Part shown: piece by piece, positions 42,201-54,159 of the stretch | Numbering within the stretch: position 1 is the stretch's first letter | How the letters are laid out: each line of letters starts with the position of its first letter | Source of the DNA: Macrothele yani | Taxonomy: Eukaryota > Arthropoda > Arachnida > Araneae > Macrothelidae | Direction of reading: 5' to 3' | Assembly (NCBI GenBank): GCA_039090855.1 | Contig: CM077025.1 | Span: 94,344,489-94,408,488 of the forward strand | DNA: 64,000 nucleotides | The notes under the pieces: generated by a model | Database searches by the model: none | Seen by the model: the letters and a program-made list of their open reading frames with translations, nothing else | What the model was told of the DNA's origin: nothing | Program-made: the position numbers and the translations under genes

Positions 42201-45200
42201 CCTTCGGGCAGGTACGTCGCATCTCCTGGTACGTTACATCATCTCCCACTTATTTTTTTTTATTCTGATTCCTATCTGCCTTTATGTCGTGTGCGTCCTT
42301 CGGGCAGGTACGTCCCATCTCCTGGTACGTTACATCATCTCCCCCTTATTTTTTTTTATTCTGATTCCTATCTGCCTTTATGTCGTGTGCGTCCTTCTGG
42401 CTGGTACGTCACATCTCCTAGTACGTTACATCATCTCCCCCTTATTTTTTTTTTATTCTGATTCCTATCTGCCTTTATGTCGTGTGCGTCCTTCGGGCAG
42501 GTACGTCACATCTCGTGGTACGTTACATCATCTCCCCCTTATTTTTATTTTTTTATCCTGATTCCTATCTGCCTTTATGTCGTGTGCGTCCTTCGGGCAG
42601 GTACGTCACATCTCCTGGTACGTTACGTTATCTCCCCCTTATTTTTTTATTTTCTTATTCTGATTCCTATCTGCTTTTATGTCGTGTGCGTCCTTCGGGC
42701 AGGTACGTCACATCTCCTGGTACGTTACATCATCTCCCCCTTATTTTTTTTATTCTGATTCCTATCTGCCTTTATGTCGTGTGCGTCCTTCGGGCAGGTA
42801 CGTCACATCTCCTGGTACGTTACATCATCTCCCCCTTATTTTTTTTTATTCTGATTCCTATCTGCCTTTATGTCGTGTGCGTCCTTCGGGCAGGTACGTC
42901 ACATCTCCTGGTACGTTACATTATCTCCCCCTTATTTTTTTATTATTTTTTTCTGATTCCTATCTGCCTTTATGTCGTGTGCGTCCTTCGGGCAGGTACG
43001 TCTCATCTCCTGGTACGTTACATCATCTCCCCCTTATTTTTATTTTTTTTATTCTGATTCCTATCTGCCTTTATGTCGTGTGCGTCCTTCGGGCAGGTAC
43101 GTCACATCTCCTTGTACGTTACATTATCTCTTCCTTATTTTTTTATTCTGATTCCTATCTGCTTTTATGTCGTGTGCGTCCTTCGGGCAGGTACGTCACA
43201 TCTCCTGGTACGTTACATCATCTCCCCCTTATTTTTTTAATTCTGATTCCTATCTGCCTTTATGTCGTGTGCGTCCTTCGGGCAGGTACGTCACATCTCC
43301 TGGTACGTTACATCATCCCCTTATTTTTCTTTTTTATTCTGATTCCTATCTGCCTTTATGTCGTGTGCGTCCTTCGGGCAGGTACGTCGCATCTCCTGGT
43401 ACGTTACATCATCTCCCACTTATTTTTTTTATTGTGATTCTTATCTGCCTTTATGTCGTGTGCGTCCTTCGGGCAGGTACGTCAAATCTCCTGGTACGTT
43501 ACATCATCTCCATCTTATTTTTTTTTATTATGATTCCTATCTGCCTTTATGTCGTGTGCGTCCTTCTGGCTGGTACGTTACATCATCTCCCCCTTATTTT
43601 TTTTTTATTCTGATTCCTATCTGCCTTTATGTCGTGTGCGTCCTTTCGGGCAGGTACGTCCCATCTCCCGGTACGTTACATCATCTCCCCCTTATTTTTT
43701 TTATTCTGATTCCTATCTGCCTTTATGTCGTGCGCGTCCTTCGGGCAGGTACGTCACATCTCCTGGTACGTTACATCATCTCCCCCTTTTTTTTATTCTG
43801 ATTCCTATCTGCCTTTATGTCATGTGCGTCCTTCGGGCAGGTACGTCACATCTCCTGGTACGTTACATCATCTCCCCCTTATTTTTTTTTATTCTGATTC
43901 CTATCTGCCTTTATGTCGTGTGCGTCCTTCGGGCAGGTACGTTACATCTCTTGCTACGTTACATCATCTCCCCTTTTTTTTTTAATTCTGATTCCTATCT
44001 GCCTTTATGTCGTGTGCGTCCTTCGGGCAGGTACGTCACATCTCCTGGTACGTTACATCATCTCCCCCTTATTTTTTTTATTCTGATTCCTATCTGCCTT
44101 TATGTCGTGTGCGTCCTTCTGGCTGGTACGTCACATCTCCTAGTACGTTACATCATCTCCCCCTTATTTTTTTTTATTCTGATTACTATCTGCCTTTATG
44201 TCGTGTGCGTCCTTCGGGCAGGTACGTCACATCTCGTGGTACGTTACATCATCTCCCCCTTATTTTTTTTATTCTGATTCCTATCTGCCTTTATGTCGTG
44301 TGCGTCCTTTCGGGCAGGTACGTCCCATCTCCTGGTACGTTACATTATCTCCCTTATTTTTTTTTATTCTGATTCCTATCTGCCTGTATGTCGTGTGCGT
44401 CCTTCGGGCAGGTACGTCACATCTCCTGGTACGTTACATCATCTCCCCCTTATTTATTTTTATTCTGATTCCTATCTGCCTTTATGTCGTGTGCGTCCTT
44501 CGGGCAGGTACGTCACATCTCCTGGTACGTTACATCATCTCCCCCTTATTTTTTTTATTCTGATTCCTATCTGCCTTTATGTCGTGTGCGTCCTTCGGGC
44601 AGGTACGTCACATCTTCTGGTATGTTACATCATCTCCCCCTTATTTTTGTTTTTATTCTGATTCCTATCTGCCTTTATGTCGCGTGCGTCCTTCGGGCAG
44701 GTACGTCACATCTCCTGGTACGTTATATCATCTCCCCCTTATTATTTTTTATTCTGATTCCTATCTGCCTTTATGTCGTGTGCGTTCTTCTGGCTGGTAC
44801 GTCACATCTCGTAGTACGTTACATCATCTCCCCCTTATTTTTATTTTTTTTATCCTGATTCCTATCTGCCTTTATGTCGTGTGCGTCCTTCGGGCAGGTA
44901 CGTCACATCTCCTGGAACGTTACGTTATCTCCTCCTTATTTTTTATTTTTTTATTCTGATTCCTATCTGCTTTTATGTCGTGTGCGTCCTTCGGGCGGGT
45001 ACGTCACATCTCCTGGTACGTTACATCATCTCCCCCTTATTTTTTTTATTCTGATTCCTATCTGCCTTTATGTCGTGTGCGTCCTTCGGGCAGGTACGTC
45101 ACATCGCCTGGTACGTTACATCATCTCCCCCTTATTTTTTTTTATTCTGATTCCTATCTGCCTTTATGTCGTGTGCGTCCTTCGGGCAGGTACGTCACAT

Positions 45201-48200
45201 CTCCTGGTACGTTACATCATCTCCCCCTTATTTTTATTTTTCTTTATTCTGATTCCTATCTGCCTTTATGTCGTGTGCGTCCTTCGGGCAGGTACGTCAC
45301 ATCTCCTTGTACGTTACATTATCTCTTCCTTATTTTTTTTATTCTGATTCCTATCTGCTTTTATGTCGTGTGCGTCCTTCGGGCAGGTACGTCACATCTC
45401 CTGGTACGTTACATCATCTCCCACTTATTTTTTTAATTCTGATTCCTATCTGCCTTTATGTCGTGTGCGTCCTTCGGGCAGGTACGTCACATCTCCTGGT
45501 ACGTTACATCATCCCCTTATTTTTCTTTTTTATTCTGATTCCTATCTGCCTTTATGTCGTGTGCGTCCTTCGGGCAGGTACGTCGCATCTCCTGGTACGT
45601 TACATCATCTCCCCTTATTTTTTTTATTCTGATTCCTATCTGCCTTTATGTCGTGTGCGTCCTTCTGGCTGGTACGTTACATCATCTCCCCCTTATTTTT
45701 TTATTCTGATTCCTATCTGCCTTTGTGTCGTGTTCGTCCTTCGGGCAGGTACGTCCCATCTTCTGGTACGTTACATCATCTCCCCCTTATTTTTGTTTTT
45801 ATTCTGATTCCTATCTGCCTTTATGTCGCGTGCGTCCTTCGGGCAGGTACGTCACATCTCCTGGTACGTTATATCATCACCCCCTTATTATTTTTTATTC
45901 TGATTCCTATCTGCCTTTATGTCGTGTGCGTCCTTCGGGCAGGTACGTCACATCTCCTGGTACGTTACATCATCTCCCCCTTATTTTTTAATATTTTATT
46001 CTGATTCCTATCTGCCTTTATGTCGTGTGTGTTCTTCGGGCAGGTACGTCACATCTCCTGGTACGTTACATCATCTCCCCCTTATTTTTTTTTATTCTGT
46101 TTCCTATCTGCCTTTATGTCGTGTGCGTCCTTCGGGCAGGAACGTTACATCTCCTGGTACGTTACATCATCCGCCCCTTATTTTTTTTTTTTATTCTGAT
46201 TCCTCTCTGCCTTTATGTCGTATGCGTCCTTCTGGCAGGTACGTCACATCTCCTGGTACGTTACATCATCTCCCACTTATTTTTTTTTATTCTGATTCCT
46301 ATCTGCCTTTATGTCGTGCGCGTCCTTCGGGCAGGTACGTCACATCTAATGGTACGTTACATCATCTCCCCCCTTTTTTTTTTATTCTGATTCCTATCTG
46401 CCTTTATGTCATGTGCGTCCTTCGGGCAGGTACGTCACATCTCCTGGTACGTTACATCATCTCCCCCTTATTTTTTTATTCTGATTCCTATCTGCCTTTA
46501 TGTCGTGTGCGTCCTTCGGGCAGGTACGTTACATCTCTTGGTACGTTACATCATGTCCCCTTTTTTTAATTCTGATTCCTATCTGCCTTTATGTCGTGTG
46601 CGTCCTTCGGGCAGGTACGTCACATCTCCTGGTACGTTACATCCTCTCCCTTATTTTTTTTTATTCTGATTCCTATCTGCCTTTATGTCGTGTGCGTCCT
46701 TCTGGCTGGTACGTCACATCTCCTAGTACGTTACATCATCTCCCCCTTATTTTTTTTTATTCTGATTCCTATCTGCCTTTATGTCGTGTGCGTCCTTCGG
46801 GCTGGTACGTCACATCTCGTGGTACGTTACATCATCTCCCCCTTATTTTTTTTTATTCTGATTCCTATCTGCCTTTATGTCGTGTGCGTCCTTTCGGGCA
46901 GGTACGTCCCATCTCCTGGTACGTTACATCATCTCCCCTTTTTTTTTTTTATTCTGATTCTTATCTGCCTGTATGTCATGTGCGTCCTTCAGGCAGGTAC
47001 GTCACATCTCCTGGTACGTTACATCATCTCCCCCTTATTTATTTTTATTCTGATTCCTATCTGCCTTTATGTCGTGTGCGTCCTTCGGGCAGGTACGTCA
47101 CATCTCCTGGTACGTTACATCATCTCCCCCTTATTTTTTTATTCTGATTCCTATCTGCCTTTATGTCGTGTGTGTCCTTCGGGCAGGTACGTCACATCTT
47201 CTGGTACGTTACATCATCTCCCCCTTATTTTTGTTTTTATTCTGATTCCTATCTGCCTTTATGTCGCGTGCGTCCTTCGGGCAGGTACGTCACATCTCCT
47301 GGTACGTTATATCATCTCCCTTATTATTTTTTATTCTGATTCCTATCTGCCTTTATGTCGTGTGTGTTCTTCGGACAGGTACGTCACATCTCCTGGTACG
47401 TTACATCATCTCCCCCTTATTTTTTAATATTTTATTCTGATTCCTATCTGCCTTTATGTCGTGTGTGTTCTTCGGGCAGGTACGTCACATCTCCTGGTAC
47501 GTTACATCATCTCCCCCTTATTTTTTTTTATTCTGTTTCCTATCTGCCTTTATGTCGTGTGCGTCCTTCGGTCAGGTACGTTACATCTCCTGGTACGTTA
47601 CATCATCCGCCCCTTATTTTTTTATTCTGATTCCTCTCTGCCTTTATGTCGTATGCGTCCTTCTGGCAGGTACGTCACATCTCCTGGTACGTTACATCAT
47701 CTCCCACTTATTTTTTTTTATTCTGATTCCTATCTGCCTTTATGTCGTGTGCGTCCTTCGGGCAGGTACGTCCCATCTCCTGGTACGTTACATCATCTCC
47801 CCCTTATTTTTTTTATTCTGATTCCTATCTGCCTTTATGTCGTGTGCGTCCTTCTGGCTGGTACGTCACATCTCGTAGTACGTTACATCATCTCCCCCTT
47901 ATTTTTTTTTATTCTGATTCCTATCTGCCTTTATGTCGTGTGCGTCCTTCTGGCAGGTACGTCACATCTCGTGGTACGTTACATCATCTCCCCCTTATTT
48001 TTATTTTTTTTAACCTGATTCCTATCTGCCTTTATGTCGTGTGCGTCCTTCGGGCAGGTACGTCACATCTCCTGGTACGTTACGTTATCTCCTCCTTATT
48101 TTTATTTTTTTATTCTGATTCCTATCTGCTTTTATGTCGTGTGCGTCCTTCGGGCAGGTGCGTCACATCTCCTGGTACGTTACATCATCTCCCCCTTATT

Positions 48201-49467
48201 TTTTTTTATTCTGATTCCTATCTGCCTTTATGTCGTGTGCGTCCTTCGGGCAGGTACGTCACATCTCCTGGTACGTTACATCATCTCCCCCTTATTTTTT
48301 TTTATTCTGATTCCTATCTGCCTTTATGTCGTGTGCGTCCTTCGGGCAGGTACGTCACATCTCCTGGTACGTTACATTATCTCCCCCTTATTTTTTTATT
48401 ATTTTTTTCTGATTCCTATCTGCCTTTATGTCGTGTGCGTCCTTCGGGCAGGTACGTCTCATCTCCTGGTACGTTACATCATCTCCCCCTTATTTTTATT
48501 TTTTTTTATTCTGATTCCTATCTGCCTTTATGTCGTGTGCGTCCTTCGGGCAGGTACGTCACATCTCCTGGTAAGTTACATCATCCCCTTATTTTTCTTT
48601 TTTATTCTGATTCCTATCTGCCTTTATGTCGTGTGCGTCCTTCGGGCAGGTACGTCGCATCTCCTGGTACGTTACATCATCTCCCACTTATTTTTTTTAT
48701 TCTGATTCCTATCTGCCTTTATGTCGTGTGCGTCCTTTCGGGCAGGTACGTCCCATCTCCTGGTACGTTACATCATCTCCCCCTTATTTTTTTTTATTCT
48801 GATTCCTATCTGCCTTTATGTCGTGTGCGTCCTTCTGGCTGGTACGTCACATCTCCTAGTACGTTACATCATCTCCCCCTTATTTTTTTTATTCTGATTC
48901 CTATCTGCCTTTATGTCGTGTGCGTCCTTCGGGCAGGTACGTCACATCTCGTGGTACGTTACATCATCTCCCCCTTATTTTTATTTTTCTATCCTGATTC
49001 CTATCTGCCTTTATGTCGTGTGCGTCCTTCGGGCAGGTACGTCACATCTCCTGGTACGTTACGTTATCTCCCCCTTATTTTTTTATTTTTTTATTCTGAT
49101 TCCTATCTGCTTTTATGTCGTGTGCGTCCTTCGGGCAGGTACGTCACATCTCCTGGTACGTTACATCATCTCCCCTTATTTTTTTTATTCTGATTCCTAT
49201 CTGCCTTTATGTCGTGTGCGTCCTTCGGGCAGGTACGTCACATCTCCTGGTACGTTACATTATCTCCCCCTTATTTTTTTATTTTTTTATTCTGATTCCT
49301 ATCTGCTTTTATGTCGTGTGCGTCCTTCGGGCAGGTACGTCACATCTCCTGGTACGTTACATCATCTCCCCCTCATTTTTTTTTTATTCTAATTCCTATC
49401 TGCCTTTATGTCGTGTGCGTCCTTCGGGCAGGTACGTCACATCTCCTGGTACGTTACAACTCGCATA

Positions 49468-50180
49468 CACCGAAGAGCCATTACATTATGAACACCCCCA
49501 GCCCAGGGAAGTGAACGCGCCAGCAGACCAAATGGTGGCGCAGGTGAAGTTCACAGAGCAGTATATATACAACCCTAGGACCCGCTTTCGGTTAGGAGTT
49601 CGGAGACAGAATTGGAAAAGCTGCCGATTTATGGGAGTTTGATAACGGACACATTGTGGCGACACGTCGCCTAGCAACTACGATCAAGAAAACGGCACAG
49701 CTTATGGTTTGTTCACGTGCCGTTGTAGGGAGTACGTATCAAAGGTGGTGCATAAATGGCCTAACTACAAACCGTCGTCCAGCCGTGTATCGTTCGCAGC
49801 TCATTGATGCCAGACGGGAGCGGAGACTGTCGCTTATTGTTCACAGTGACCACAAGGCGACAGTGCGGCAAATCAGCCGCAGCTACAAGAGTGGTTATCA
49901 GGGAAATGTGCCACAGCACACAGTCCATTGCAGCCTTCTGCGTATGGGTCTTCGGGTACGCAGGCCAATGCTCACTGCGCGTCATCTGCAACATTGCTCA
50001 TTGCATGAAATAGGCCCAAGATCATCGAGATTGGACCGTGGATGATTAAAAGAAAGTGTCTTGGTCTGACGAATTAAGATTCCTGGTGCATAATGTAGAC
50101 GGAAGAATGCAGATACGCCGATTGCCAACGGACGCTATGGCACCTGGATTCACTGCTGGGCATAAATTACCTACAAAGTG
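49468..50180 (+). pseudogene. Decayed Tc1-type transposase, 3'-truncated
   Basis: The terminus CACCGAAGAG follows a TA at 49466-49467 and matches the first ten bases of the better preserved element at 54393. From about 49635 a frame reads EFDNGHIVATRRLA, a typical Tc1 helix-turn-helix start, then RRERRLSLIVHSDHKATVRQ (second helix-turn-helix region) and LLRMGLRVRRPM. After a stop near 50045 the catalytic region continues with SWSDELRFLVHNVDGR, holding the first catalytic aspartate. Similarity stops near 50180, just before a SINE, so the second Asp and the Glu are missing. No right terminus was found. Tc1 transposases cut and paste their element at TA dinucleotides; this copy is dead through truncation and the stop. 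Confidence 0.8.
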
Positions 50181-50189
50181 TACTAGAGT

Positions 50190-50836
50190 ATTCTCTCGAT
50201 TTTTTGGAGTTTGTCTGTTTTGGAGTTTATCTACCACCATGAGTAACTTATAGGTGTATAAGCAATCGCCCGTCTCCAATTTCGAGTCACTGGTTCCTAG
50301 GAAGAGGCAGAGCCATGGCTTCAAGAAAGAAGCAGAGCCCTGGTTTCAAAAAAGAGACAGAGCCCTGGTTCCAAGAAAGAGACAGAGCCCTGGTTCCAAG
50401 GAAGAGGCAGAGCCCTGGTTCCCAGAAAGAGGCAGTGCCCTTGTTCCAAGAAAGAGGCGGAGCCCTGGTTTCAAGGAAGAGGCAGAGCCCTGGTTTCCAG
50501 GAAGAGGCAGAGCCCTGGTTCCAAGAAAGAGGCAGAGCCCTTGTTCCAAGAAAGAGGCGGAGCCCTGGTTTCAAGGAAGAGGCAGAGCCCTGGTTTCCAG
50601 GAAGAGGCAGAGCCCTGGTTCCAAGGAAGAGGCAGAGTCCTGGTTCCAAGGAAGAGGCAGAGCCCCTGTGCCAAGGAAGAGGCAGAGCCCTGGTTCCAAG
50701 AAAGAGGCATGGCCCCGGTTCCAAGGAAGAGGCAGAGCCCTGGCTTCAGGAGACAAACATACCTCATCCGCATCTCAAACCCATTGGGACGAGTGGTTAG
50801 AAGATAGCGCCTCAGACAACTTGGCCACCGAGTGAC
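50190..50836 (-). mobile_element. tRNA-derived SINE (family 1), internally expanded
   Basis: Read on the minus strand this matches the clean SINE at 61265-61490 on both sides of an internal array. The tail side (50197-50315) shares the ACCACC.TGAG.AACT stretch and the CGCCCGTC and TCACTGGTTCC blocks. The head side (50752-50836) shares GACAAACA, CATCC and GGCCACCG with the tRNA-like part. Removing 17 extra 25-bp units (425 bp) from 647 bp leaves about 222 bp, close to the 226 bp of the clean copy. The tRNA-like head is more eroded than in the clean copy. No convincing target duplication was found. Confidence 0.8.
50290..50739 (+). repeat. 25-bp minisatellite, 18 copies, inside the SINE
   Basis: The region is exactly 450 bp, that is 18 units of 25 bp with no net length change. 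The usual unit starts CTGGTTCCAAGGAAGAGG and ends CAGAGCC. The single-copy counterpart in the clean SINE near 61351-61375 matches the unit at about 20 of 25 positions. A four-unit (100-bp) higher-order period shows in the repeated GCGG variant at 50457 and 50557. Because 25 is not a multiple of three, all frames cycle through the same peptides (QSPGSKE, AEPWFQ, RALVPRK) and ORFs on both strands are artefacts. Confidence 0.92.
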
Positions 50837-51789
50837 CTAAGAAGCTGGGGAATTGATATTGTCAGTACAAAAGACATTTGTCGGTAACTGAGCAAGTAAA
50901 ATTGTTTTTCCGTGACACTCTCTTACCAATACAGTTGCACAACATTGTAATTTTTTATTTTGTTTCGATATGGGAAGAAGGTTACAGGATATTACTGTAA
51001 ACGTCGGCCCAAGCCAAAGACTTTACTTATACACCGTCGACGTATCTGTTATATTTTCTTGAAATACTTTCTTTAAAATTTTGTGCTTTATATAGTTTTT
51101 GAACTCACATTTGAAGACGTGTAATTCCAGACATCCATTTTCTGAGACTTTAGAATAAGTAGATGACATTTTTGCCGGAATCTTTATGAGAAATGTGAAA
51201 GTAAATGAATTATGTCCCCTTGAACACAACAAGTCCCTTTGAAGGAATATTTTTTTATGCTTCAGATAAAAAGTGGCTAGCAATGGCAAAAACTATTGCA
51301 GATGAAAACAGCAAAGGTATCCATTTACAGCCCACTAGCCCACTGAGTTGATCACCGTGGTCGTTAAACAACCAGTTAAAAAAAGAACAGTAAAGCATGC
51401 ACTCTATGATCCCAAAAATAATTTCGATAAGCTTGTCTTCGAAAGAAAGCACAGAAAAACAGTTCTCACCGCAGAAGGCTTTGATTAGTTAATTGCAAAT
51501 TGCATGCATTGATGCTTGAAAATTCCCTCTATTCAAGGCAGTGATTACTCCCATTCAAGGGACAGGTAATTCACTACCTGTGTCGCTAGGACAGTTTTCG
51601 TTTAGCTTTTTCTGAACTCTCATTGAAGCTCACTCACTAAGAAGACTGTAAACCCTAGATTAGATTTTTGAAAGAGAATGAACGTGTCATGGAGTCGACC
51701 GAGACACTCAAAGAAAGATGGAAAGGGGGACAGATAATCATAAAACGCAGTTATGCCTATGACGAAGTACATATACCCTTAAACTTGTT
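50837..51789. other. Non-coding stretch with a SINE-tail fragment
   Basis: No gene is supported; the few short frames show no family features. At 51335-51392 the sequence AGCCCACTGAGTTGATCACC followed by GTGGTCGTTAAA resembles the 3' end of SINE family 1 in plus orientation (AGCCCATTCAGTTG and GGTGGTCGTTAAAA). The rest of that SINE is not visible, so it is either a severely truncated copy or a tail shared with another retroelement. Confidence 0.45.
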
Positions 51790-52415
51790 TAATGCACGGT
51801 CGAGTCACATTACTGTGACCACCAGCTAATATCCAGAGTTACCGCCGCGGGCAGCGTGTACAGCAGCTAGACGATCTGGGAATTACTCCGTAAGGTGCTG
51901 GAAGGTGTTTACAGGTATGTGGAACCAAACTGACTCCATTGGACCACACAGCTGCTGAAGATTGCGTTCTGGGGGATCCATAGAGCGAGAAACACGATCG
52001 AGGTGGTCCCACAGATGCTCAATTGGATTTACGTCTAGGGAATCAGGGGGCCAGAGAAGAACTTTAAAGTCTTCATCGTGCTCTGCCAACCACTCTCGGA
52101 CATATATGGCTGCACGATACGTCGCATTGTGGTGCTGGAAGATCCCATCCGCTCCAGGGAAGAAATTCATGCATTTATGGCTGTATGTGGTCTGCAAGGA
52201 TGGAGTCATAACGAATTCGGTCCATAGTGCCTTTCACAGGTATGAGTGGACCCAGAGAATGCCACGAAAACATTCCCCAGATCACAACGCTGCCCCCACC
52301 AGCTTGTGTTCTGCAACGTGAATCCATTTGCTTCATTTTGCCGAAGACAAGACAGCGTCGTCGTCTGATTCCGTTCATCGCGTGTTCAACTTGTAGGTTT
52401 CCAGCTCTTACCTAA
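51790..52415 (-). pseudogene. 5'-truncated Tc1-type transposase remnant
   Basis: On the minus strand the C-terminal half of a Tc1 transposase can be read. First comes QAGGGSVVIWGMFSWHSLGP (near 52270-52325), then a run ending SILADHIQP. After a frame change there is a stretch with FQHHNATYRAA, then EHDEDFKVLLWPPDSLDVNP followed by IEHLWDHLDR. The conserved DNAP of the family is HNAT here, so the second catalytic Asp is lost; the final Glu of NPIE remains. The first third of the protein is absent. The likely terminus lies in GCACGGTCGAGTCACATTAC near 51795. The element is not functional. Confidence 0.8.
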
Positions 52416-52461
52416 ATGCAAATCATGAAAACAGCGTTAGATATGGGTTACGTCTATCCTT

Positions 52462-52512
52462 TTGTCTTTCTCTCTCTTTCTCTCTCTGTCTGTCTGTCTG
52501 TCTGTCTGTCTC
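52462..52512. repeat. Pyrimidine microsatellite (CT then TCTG)
   Basis: A TCTCTCT-rich run passes into about six TCTG repeats. A smaller TCTA and TCTG cluster lies at about 52821-52850. The surrounding 52.4-53.26 kb contains several more scattered CTGTCTGTC and GTCCGT motifs but no gene that I can support. Confidence 0.85.
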
Positions 52513-54159
52513 AAGAAAATACGAGCATAAGATTTTGGACGTCTCTCATTCCATTCATCCGCCACCAAGTTTCTTTGTCAGACACTACATGTGCGTTACT
52601 ATAGATCAGAATGAAGAGTTTTAGTGTTATGAGAAGGCATATGAACACGTTTATCGATATATTAGTTATTGAGCTGTTTGCCTATCAACTTCTCTGTCTG
52701 TCCGTTTTGAAGTATCTGTAGAATGATGTCTGCACTCGAATGGGTTGTAGAAATCCCTCTCATGTCGGATAGAAGAAAGCATGTTCACAATAATATGCTT
52801 ATCCTTCTTTTCATCCTTTAGTCTATCTATCTATCTGTCCGTCCATGGAACCATATCTCCGCTTCAAAATTTCCGATTGGAGTAATTTTGTCTGCGTGTA
52901 ATAAAGCAAAACACAACAACAAGAGTTAAGACATGTATGTCTTTCTCTTAATCTGTTTGTTCGTATGTATAAGCGTAGCAACTACATTTCTGCTTCTGAA
53001 AGACGGGTTGAAAGCTTTCGTCCCGCTGTCTGATAGAGAAAATATTGTTCGCAAGATTTGAGAAGGCCTTCACATCCATTCACTTTCCAATCTGTTGGTA
53101 TGTCTGTCTCTCTTTCTGTTTTCAGAAGCAATATCAAGTCACTGGTAAATTTAGTATTTACCTTTTGGGGCGGGGTTGGTCCCAACTTTGACTTCAGTGG
53201 GGGCACAGGATTAGTAGGTAAACTGACATTTGTGAGTGGCTAACACATAAAAGATTTCCATCATTCTATTTTGTGACAGATTATTATCTCATAGATTAAT
53301 CAAGACCGAGAAATGTTGACACTAAATTCAGATTATTCCAGTTTTACATCCAAAGAATTATCAAAATATATAAATATATTTTTAAAAATGTTTTTTGACG
53401 GGGGCGTGCTCCTCCCCTGGGTCCGTAGGTGTATCGGAAACAGAATATTTCCTTCAGCATTACATTTTGAAAAGGAGGTGTCTTTTTTGCAGGCAATACA
53501 GTAGAAGAACGAAATAACGAACTACTTTTTCATAAATACAGGATTTCTTCAGTTCAGTCTTTAGAGGCGAAGCAATCATATCCGCAGGCGCACTGACCGA
53601 TGGATGCGTTAAAGATGGACATACGAGAAACATTATGCATATGGTTTTCTCTGCCCGACTAAGCAAGAATTTTTTCTGACGGACGTTTTCTCGCAGAGTT
53701 AGTGTTTTTGAGAAAAAGGAGACTAAAAGATAGGTAAACATTATGAAAACCTAAGTCTTGCAACTGAGAGCTAGAGACGCAGCAAAGTTGTACTTGATGA
53801 AATTTAAGAGGTATGCAATTTGCGTTTAATAACAAATTCTCTTTTGAGTTGAAGAATGCAAAGTTTTTTTAAAACCTCTATTCCCTATTTTGTTATTCTG
53901 GAATGAACCCTCGCCTTGCGATTCGAGGAAGACACCATTCGTGGATTTTTGACATGCCAATTCCGGATGCTGTTTGGAGAAATTATTGTGTCGGTCGCTT
54001 TCTCTCACTTCCTTACAAGATGATTCATACATAACGGATAAGCACTTAAACTTATAGAGGCGAAACGAAAGTTTGATATTTTTAACAGACCCAACGCATT
54101 TCCCGTTCTTTACGGTAAACAAATTCCCCGCCATGATGAACTTTGAATCTTTAATGTCA
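52513..54159. other. Unique-looking sequence without a supported gene
   Basis: The longest frames here (93 aa at 53460-53741 minus, 119 aa at 53826-54185 minus) have no motif, signal peptide or repeat that I recognise, and the second overlaps a SINE. There is a G-rich then C-rich patch at 53398-53430 and otherwise AT-rich sequence. Confidence 0.6.

Larger units (their letters stand above)
1..49458 (+). repeat. Giant tandem satellite array, monomer about 95 bp
   Basis: The whole stretch is a head-to-tail array with the same landmarks in every unit: TTCTGATTCCTATCTGCC, then TTTATGTCGTGTGCGTCC, then TTCGGGCAGG, then two related 17-bp blocks starting GGTACGT, then TCTCCCCC, TTA and a run of about 6-13 T. 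Common unit spacing is 93-97 bp, nearly all of the variation being in the T tract; by length there are about 520 units. It enters from beyond the left edge and stops inside a unit at about 49458. All units point the same way and no transposon interrupts them. I do not recognise the family. Arrays of this kind are usually heterochromatic (pericentromeric, subtelomeric or interstitial); which applies here cannot be told from the sequence. Confidence 0.97.

Noticed and set aside
1..49458. CRISPR array
   Set aside because: There are no unique spacers; the whole 95-bp unit repeats, and the context is eukaryotic.
1..49458. CENP-B box in the satellite monomer
   Set aside because: TTCGGGCAGGTACGTC begins like the box but lacks the required A and the CGGG at the right spacing.
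50254..50835. 193-aa and overlapping minus-strand frames rich in Pro, Lys and Trp
   Set aside because: They are translations of the 25-bp minisatellite inside a SINE, open in several frames at once.
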